A stretch of 27,301 nucleotides of DNA from Clostridia bacterium (lineage in GTDB: Bacteria; Bacillota_A; Clostridia; Oscillospirales; UBA929): the NCBI GenBank assembly GCA_026001245.1, contig BNZR01000014.1, forward strand, positions 1-27,301. The letters run 5' to 3'. The position numbers were made by a program, and so were the translations under genes. The notes under the pieces were generated by a model, which did not search any database, was not told the origin of the DNA, and saw only the letters and a list, made by a program, of their open reading frames with translations. Positions 23,568-27,301 of this stretch are shown in pieces. Each line of letters begins with the position of its first letter. The first letter of the stretch is position 1.

Positions 23568-24182
23568 TCACTCCTGTTCTTCAAATTCAACGCCGCAATC
23601 GGCGCATTGAATGTTGACTTGCTTTGTTGCCCTGACGATTGTTCCGCATATCGGACAGACATATTTTCGGGAACTGGATGACTTCTTGCCTGATGTTGAC
23701 AGCTTGAAAGACTTGTCACGATGCAAGGCGAAGCCTTCACTATCGGGGAATTCGTCTTTTATCCATTCGGCGGTGTCATCGTTCAACGTGGTTCTGCAAT
23801 AGCCGTATTTAGCATCCTTGGTGACAACCAAGCCGTGGCGTTCCGCTGTGTCCTTGAACTTTTTGTTGTGATACATCCCGCTTCGGCTTGTGTCCTGAAC
23901 TTTGTTCTTGATGTTCAGCAGGTGAACCATTTCGTGAATCAGCGTTCCGCAAGTTTGGTCAAATGCCCTGTTCAGGTGTTCGGCGCACATATTGATTTCA
24001 TAATAGCCGCCCTCACTTCCATCCTGCCATGCCTTCCAACTGGTACACCACCCATACGCGCCCTTGGTGGTGTCGGGGCTGACCGTGATTATTGGTTTAT
24101 CCAGTTCGCCATCGAACAGATGCCCATTGAATGTATCAAACAGGCTTTCAAGCTGTCCAACGATTTCTTTAATGCTGTTCAT
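23568..24182 (-). CDS. SprT-like zinc metalloprotease
   Basis: A 204-residue protein. HEMVH (83-87) gives the HExxH zinc site and H105 in GMYHNKKF the third ligand, as in SprT/SPRTN, which digest DNA-crosslinked proteins; a C-terminal zinc ribbon (C176, C179, C193, C196) follows. This is the full SprT-like plan found in Bacillota phages. ATG lies 7 nt after a G12 tract, the only ribosome site. May clear protein blocks from replicating DNA, or act on host proteins. Confidence 0.87.
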   Translation of the reverse strand: MNSIKEIVGQLESLFDTFNGHLFDGELDKPIITVSPDTTKGAYGWCTSWKAWQDGSEGGYYEINMCAEHLNRAFDQTCGTLIHEMVHLLNIKNKVQDTSRSGMYHNKKFKDTAERHGLVVTKDAKYGYCRTTLNDDTAEWIKDEFPDSEGFALHRDKSFKLSTSGKKSSSSRKYVCPICGTIVRATKQVNIQCADCGVEFEEQE

Positions 24183-24189
24183 AGTTCAG

Positions 24190-24201
24190 CCCCCCCCCCC
24201 C
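24190..24201 (-). repeat. Poly-G tract (G12) before the SprT-like gene
   Basis: Twelve C on the plus strand. The first G of the tract is the last base of the TAG stop of the upstream gene, and the tract ends 7 nt before the SprT-like ATG. It lies between genes, so length changes would alter only ribosome binding and spacing. Confidence 0.88.
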
Positions 24202-24449
24202 TATAAAATGATTAACATGGTCTTGTCGGTATGTGTCCAGTGGTAAACCTCGGATTCCATCAAGCGGTCAAGTGTTCCGTTTACTTGCTTGACCGTTGCT
24301 GTCGGGAAATCAAAACTGCCATCTTCCCTGATTCGACCAAGATAATTTTCACCTGTCCGACCGTTCACCACAGCAAGTTCATAATGTTTGCGGTTTTCGG
24401 AATAGTGAAGGCAAGGAATGTCACCCTGCAATGCTTGTTTCAGTGTCAT
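24201..24449 (-). CDS. Small early phage protein, unknown function
   Basis: An 82-residue protein starting at ATG behind GGGGCTGAACTGAT. It begins MTLKQALQGDIP and looks beta-rich (HYELAVVNGRTGENYLGRI). No cysteine cluster, membrane helix or known motif. It ends exactly at the G12 tract. Confidence 0.65.
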   Translation of the reverse strand: MTLKQALQGDIPCLHYSENRKHYELAVVNGRTGENYLGRIREDGSFDFPTATVKQVNGTLDRLMESEVYHWTHTDKTMLIIL

Positions 24450-24455
24450 ATCAGT

Positions 24456-24920
24456 TCAGCCCCTTTCTTTCTTGATTCGTGCAATAAGCTTTTTTGTCGG
24501 TGTCATTACAACAGTTTTCTTGCCACCACATTTGAAACATCGTGTTCCGTCAATCTGATTGTAACTGTAATGACCTGAACCACCACAGCGCGAACACGTT
24601 TGAATATATCCCCATTCACGCATTTGTCTGAACGCTTGCTTGTAAAGTTCGCTGACAAACAGTCCCTTCACATTTCCGCTTGCAATGCGCTCTTTAAGTT
24701 CGGGAATCAAAGTCAAGAGGAATTCGCGGTTCACAGGCTTTTCACTTTCAAAAGACTTGGTGAATAAATACTTGTCACACTCATCTTCGCCTTCGACCAA
24801 AACCAGTAATGCGCCCCACTGTTCGCGGTCATCGGTTGTCGCACAATATCCGCTTTTCGATGTTCCATTTTTATGAATCCAAATATGACCGCGCTCGTAT
24901 TCTTCGATTCTGATTGCCAT
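24456..24920 (-). CDS. Early protein with DnaJ-type zinc finger
   Basis: A 154-residue protein. I start it at the ATG at 24920 (MAIRIEEYERG), since GAAAGG abuts the ATG three codons earlier. Near residues 115-140 it has CSRCGGSGHYSY and CFKCGGKKTV, a pair of CxxCxGxG-like knuckles as in DnaJ zinc domains. The N-terminal part is without recognised motif. A 20-bp leader element shared with the first early gene lies just upstream (24940-24959). Confidence 0.7.
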   Translation of the reverse strand: MAIRIEEYERGHIWIHKNGTSKSGYCATTDDREQWGALLVLVEGEDECDKYLFTKSFESEKPVNREFLLTLIPELKERIASGNVKGLFVSELYKQAFRQMREWGYIQTCSRCGGSGHYSYNQIDGTRCFKCGGKKTVVMTPTKKLIARIKKERG

Positions 24921-25009
24921 ATTGACCATCCTTTCTGCGTTTTAACGTGCGCTACCACTCATTTTTGTGTGCGGTGGACTTTTGCCGCCACCGCTCGGCT
25001 GGTTGGTCT

Positions 25010-25444
25010 TTATTCTGCTGTCAGGCTAATATTTTTGATTGCACCCGCCGCCCATGTTGCCCAAGTATGCGACCTTTCGTAAACTCTCACAACCTCGGTG
25101 TTTTCACCGCCGATTTTTTCCCAAGCCCTTTCGACCTTTTCAACTCCATGCATTATCTTTGTCATAATGCTGTTGTCGTGAATTTCGTATGTGACAACAG
25201 CGGTAAAAGTCAGCGGGGTTTTGCGTTCGGGTACAATCCAAATGTTGGTTACTGTTTCGCCGAACTCGCCTGTTAGGACTTCCAACCTGTCACCTAAATC
25301 ACAAATGCGGCTGTAATAGTTCAATGTTGTATGCCTGTAAATGTCGTACCCTGCGCGTTCGCTTGATGCCCAATCCTTTTCATAGTCTGTGGGAAACAAC
25401 TTGTTCGCTTCGTTCCACGCCTGTTCTTTACTTGTAACTGTCAT
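25010..25444 (-). CDS. First gene of the early operon, unknown function
   Basis: A 144-residue protein starting at ATG (25444) after AAAGGAG. It begins MTVTSKEQAWNEANKLFP and has mixed helices and strands (LEVLTGEFGETVTNIWIV), with no catalytic motif that I recognise. As the first gene after the repressed promoter, it would be made earliest after induction. Its leader carries an element repeated before the next gene. Confidence 0.75.
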   Translation of the reverse strand: MTVTSKEQAWNEANKLFPTDYEKDWASSERAGYDIYRHTTLNYYSRICDLGDRLEVLTGEFGETVTNIWIVPERKTPLTFTAVVTYEIHDNSIMTKIMHGVEKVERAWEKIGGENTEVVRVYERSHTWATWAAGAIKNISLTAE

Positions 25445-25496
25445 TTTGATTTCTCCTTTCAAGCCTTTTAACGTGGGCAAGCACTGTGTCGTGTTC

Positions 25497-25513
25497 GTAT
25501 CTTTTTAGGATAC
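25497..25513. promoter_or_regulatory. Operator-like dyad at the early promoter start site
   Basis: GTATCTTTTTAGGATAC has the same length and the same GTATC/GATAC ends as the perfect palindrome at 22386. It covers the expected transcription start of the early promoter (about 25511), where a bound repressor would block initiation. Confidence 0.6.
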
Positions 25514-25517
25514 TCTT

Positions 25518-25546
25518 ATTATAGCAAGTATCTAATTAGTTGTCAA
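25518..25546 (-). promoter_or_regulatory. Consensus early promoter
   Basis: On the minus strand: TTGACA (25546-25541), 17-bp spacer, TATAAT (25523-25518), an exact sigma-A consensus. It faces the early operon (first ATG at 25444). A GTATCTAA half-operator lies in its spacer (25528) and a dyad on its start site (25497). Confidence 0.92.
25528..25544. promoter_or_regulatory. Half-conserved operator in the promoter spacer
   Basis: GTATCTAATTAGTTGTC keeps the left arm GTATCTAA of the palindrome and lies between the -10 and -35 boxes of the early promoter. Probably a weaker repressor site. Confidence 0.5.
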
Positions 25547-25655
25547 GAGATTTTTTCAAATATTTAAGATTTCTACATCTTGCACAAACAAAGTGCCGTT
25601 TTACTGTACAATTTTCACAGTTTTACACAAAATCTTATAAATTAGATAAAAGGTC

Positions 25656-25684
25656 TTGATTATTTAATAGATACCTGATATAAT
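25656..25684 (+). promoter_or_regulatory. Promoter of the repressor gene
   Basis: TTGATT (25656-25661), 17-bp spacer, TATAAT (25679-25684), 35 bp before the repressor ATG. Half-operators AGATAC occur in the spacer (25669) and just downstream (about 25692), suggesting autoregulation. It diverges from the early promoter about 110 bp away. Confidence 0.75.
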
Positions 25685-25719
25685 ATTAAGAAGATACTTT
25701 CACAAGGGGGTTGAACTAA

Positions 25720-26184
25720 ATGGAAATGAAAGACATAATAAAGGCGAACAGAATCAGATTAGGTTTGTCACAGCGTGAACTTGGTGAAAAAGTTGGTGTA
25801 AACAAAGCCGCTGTTCAAAAATGGGAATGCGGAAAAGTAATAAACCTGAAACGTGAAATCCTTGTTTCGCTGTCAAATATATTTGAAATCACTATGGATG
25901 AACTTTATACTGCTGAAAAAAGTTCTTTTATTTCTCGAATGGACAAAAGAACCGACCACGATAAACTTGGTGTATTAAGTCAGCTCGAATCAAATAAATT
26001 GTACAATATGCACAATTTACAGGGGGGGGGGGCAGAAATTTTTATGCAACTTGCACAAAACATCACTTCGGAACAAGTCCAAGAAGCCATTGGCGGCTTG
26101 AATCAGGACGGGTTGAACAAGGTGATGGAACGCATCCAAGAACTGATGCGGTTGCCTGAATATACCGCCAAAGGTTCAAGGTAG
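25720..26184 (+). CDS. CI-like repressor with in-frame poly-G tract
   Basis: A 154-residue DNA-binding repressor. Residues 5-60 are an XRE helix-turn-helix (LSQRELGEKVGVNKAAVQKWECG). No S24 peptidase domain follows, so RecA-stimulated self-cleavage is not expected. Residues 101-104 (QGGG) are encoded by G11; the C-terminal 46 residues, ITSEQVQEAIGGLNQDGLNKVMERIQ being the core (cited as EQVQEAIGGLNQDGL), look like an oligomerisation helix and can be read separately from ATG 26044. Loss or gain of one G would replace this tail. ATG follows AAGGGGG. Confidence 0.85.
   Translation: MEMKDIIKANRIRLGLSQRELGEKVGVNKAAVQKWECGKVINLKREILVSLSNIFEITMDELYTAEKSSFISRMDKRTDHDKLGVLSQLESNKLYNMHNLQGGGAEIFMQLAQNITSEQVQEAIGGLNQDGLNKVMERIQELMRLPEYTAKGSR
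26022..26032 (+). repeat. Poly-G tract (G11) inside the repressor gene
   Basis: Eleven G in the coding strand, joining the N-terminal DNA-binding half to the C-terminal helix. It ends 11 nt before an in-frame ATG (26044), so it could also act as an internal ribosome site for a 46-residue C-terminal peptide. Confidence 0.88.
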
Positions 26185-26473
26185 GTTCAAGGTGGGTTCA
26201 AGGTAAAATCGCTCACCTTGAACCTGCTCAAAACCGCATAAATACAGGGTTTTTCAGGGGTGGGTTCAAGGGGTTCAAGGTGAAATGCAAAACCTTTTAG
26301 ATATTAGCTTTTGAAAATCACAACATTTCGGTAAAAAAGAGAATATATAAAGAATAGGGGCATCCACCTTGAACCCTTGAACCTCAAACCCCAAGAAGCG
26401 CATAGATACAGGGTTTGAAGCGGTTCAAGGTGAAAAAGTTCACCTTGAACCCATCTTAAACCGACCTTGAACC
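26173..26473. repeat. Iteron locus B, candidate replication origin half
   Basis: The 341-bp gap between the repressor and the membrane protein is filled with the 11-bp unit. Exact copies start at 26184, 26214, 26272, 26365, 26422 and 26441; variants start at 26173, 26195, 26263, 26374 and 26463. The first three form an 11-bp tandem that begins inside the last codons of the repressor. The 18-bp motif is exact at 26236-26253 and in variant form at 26400-26417. Copies at 26422 and 26441 make an 11-bp perfect hairpin with an 8-nt loop. Order and orientation match locus A read in reverse. Confidence 0.8.
26288..26349 (+). other. 62-bp conserved core, copy B
   Basis: The 32-bp block (26288-26319) and the 21-bp block (26329-26349) are identical to copy A; the 9-bp spacer between them is ACAACATTT instead of GTCGCGCGG. 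Flanked by iterons on both sides as in copy A. Confidence 0.8.
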
Positions 26474-26525
26474 GCAAAGCAAAACTTGAAAAGTCAACTT
26501 CAAAATTGAAAGTGAGGAACTACAC

Positions 26526-27059
26526 ATGGAAAAGAAAAAGGGGAAGGGCTGTCTGAAATACGTCATCATCTTCGTGGTGCTACTTGGCGGCGCAATCTTC
26601 GGAATCGTTCAGCTTGCCAACAATGTTCAAAAGGAACAAGATGCTGACAAGGCAAACTTGGTCTTTGATGCGCTGTCGTTCTTTGACGGCAAGGATGCCA
26701 CGGTCAATGAACAAAAGCTGATTGAAAAACTTGGTGAACCTGATTCAACCGAAGAATGGAACTATGAAACAGGAACAAAGGTGTTCCCAATACGAACCCT
26801 TGTCTATGACCAGTACAGATATGATTTTAATTCGGAAATGCTTCAGCGAATTGAAATTGATGGTGTTGACATACCATATACCGACAAGGACAAAATTCTT
26901 GCCTTGTTCGGATTGAAAAAATATGGGTATTCAGTTGTAACCGACACGGGGGTTGCATACAGGGTCAAAAATTGCGGTGTACATGATTTTTGGATTCCGA
27001 TAATGGACGAACAAAATCTAAAATCAATACGAATATCATACGGAACATTATTTGACTAA
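26526..27059 (+). CDS. Single-pass membrane-anchored protein, possible lysogenic conversion factor
   Basis: A 177-residue protein with a lysine-rich start (MEKKKGKG), one hydrophobic helix (about 10-31, LKYVIIFVVLLGGAIFGIV) and an acidic extracellular part with alternating strands (KLIEKLGEPDSTEEW, RTLVYDQYRYDF) suggestive of a small beta-domain like SmpA/BamE. No lipobox or enzyme motif. It lies between the repressor and the integrase on the lysogenic strand and is followed by a terminator, the position of superinfection-exclusion or host-fitness genes. Ribosome site GTGAGG upstream of ATG. Confidence 0.75.
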   Translation: MEKKKGKGCLKYVIIFVVLLGGAIFGIVQLANNVQKEQDADKANLVFDALSFFDGKDATVNEQKLIEKLGEPDSTEEWNYETGTKVFPIRTLVYDQYRYDFNSEMLQRIEIDGVDIPYTDKDKILALFGLKKYGYSVVTDTGVAYRVKNCGVHDFWIPIMDEQNLKSIRISYGTLFD

Positions 27060-27061
27060 AC

Positions 27062-27090
27062 AAGCCGCCCTTCGGGGCGGTTTTCTTTTT
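27062..27090 (+). terminator. Intrinsic terminator after the membrane protein gene
   Basis: CCGCCC-TTCG-GGGCGG (27065-27080), a UUCG tetraloop stem extended by A-U pairs, followed by TTTTCTTTTT. It ends the repressor-side transcript before the integrase. Confidence 0.92.
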
Positions 27091-27122
27091 GAAGTTAAGT
27101 TTCAAAGAAGGAAGGTGATACT

Positions 27123-27301
27123 ATGAAAATGCCGAACGGCTATGGTTCAGTTGTCCACCTGAAGGGCAACAGGCGCAATCCCTATGCTGTCAGAAAAACG
27201 GCGGGATGGAATGACAAGGGGCATCCGCTCTATACGGTCATCGGGTATTATCCGACACGCGAAGCGGGGATGATTGCCCTTGCCCAATACAATAACGAAC
27301 C
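27123..27301 (+). CDS. int: Tyrosine integrase, N-terminal part
   Basis: The gene is cut by the window end after 59 codons. It starts at ATG after GGAAGGTGATACT. The text MPNGYGSVVHLKGNRRNPYAVRKTAGW and TVIGYYPTREAGMIALAQYN (quoted as GYGSVVHLKG, RRNPYAVRK and IGYYPTR) is the arm-type DNA-binding domain at the front of Clostridia phage integrases of the tyrosine recombinase family. The catalytic domain (R...HxxR...Y) lies outside the window, so activity cannot be judged. An attachment site is expected beyond the right end. Confidence 0.88.
   Translation, partial: MKMPNGYGSVVHLKGNRRNPYAVRKTAGWNDKGHPLYTVIGYYPTREAGMIALAQYNNE

Noticed and set aside
24971..24994. 7-bp GC hairpin as terminator of the first early gene
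   Set aside because: No U-run follows on either strand, and the operon has to be read through.

Overview
The window is most of a temperate, tailed siphovirus-like (pro)phage of a Clostridia-type Bacillota host. The evidence is strong GGAGG/AAGGGGG-type ribosome binding sites, frequent GTG/TTG starts, moderate G+C (mid-forties by eye), and gene families typical of gut Clostridia phages (DUF1492, DUF669, D5/P4-type primase-helicase, compact family B polymerase, SprT-like protein). I cannot name the host genus. Both ends cut a gene: an HK97 gp10-family gene on the left and a tyrosine integrase on the right.

Layout. (1) 1-8462, minus strand, is the packaging and head module. In transcription order: small terminase, large terminase, portal, minor head protein with an extra C-terminal zinc-metalloprotease-like domain, a small protein, Gp20-type scaffold, major capsid, two connector/closure proteins, gp10-like protein. 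(2) 8528-8974 is a DUF1492/ArpU-like regulator, probably the late activator, followed by a terminator. (3) 8975-9346 has no gene but is dense in an 11-bp iteron, GGTTCAAGGTG. (4) 9347-25444, minus strand, is one long, tightly packed early operon: two paralogous adenine methyltransferases, primase-helicase, family B polymerase, DUF669 protein, a nuclease-Sak4 fusion, VRR-NUC, HNH-like protein, a membrane transglycosylase, SNF2-like helicase, a 30-unit hexapeptide repeat protein, three HTH regulators, a SprT-like protein and several small zinc-binding or unknown proteins. (5) 25481-25719 is the divergent lysogeny switch: a perfect TTGACA-17-TATAAT promoter for the early operon facing a repressor promoter, with GTATC-type operators. 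(6) Rightward genes are the repressor (25720-26184), a second iteron locus (26173-26473), a membrane protein, a terminator and the integrase.

Two sequence-level signals stand out. First, the two non-coding loci at about 9.2 kb and 26.3 kb are diverged inverted duplicates. They have the same order of iterons, an 18-bp accessory motif and a 62-bp A+T-rich core, and the core keeps 32 bp and 21 bp identical around a completely different 9-bp spacer. With the D5/P4-like primase-helicase in the operon, they look like a bipartite replication origin comparable in layout to ori/crr of satellite P4; a pair of co-regulated promoter regions is the main alternative. Second, there are four poly-G tracts (9, 10, 12 and 11 nt, all G on the coding strand), each 7-11 nt before an ATG, and one lies inside the repressor reading frame. 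They suggest slippage-prone Shine-Dalgarno or contingency tracts controlling replication genes, a SprT-like protein and the lysogeny repressor.
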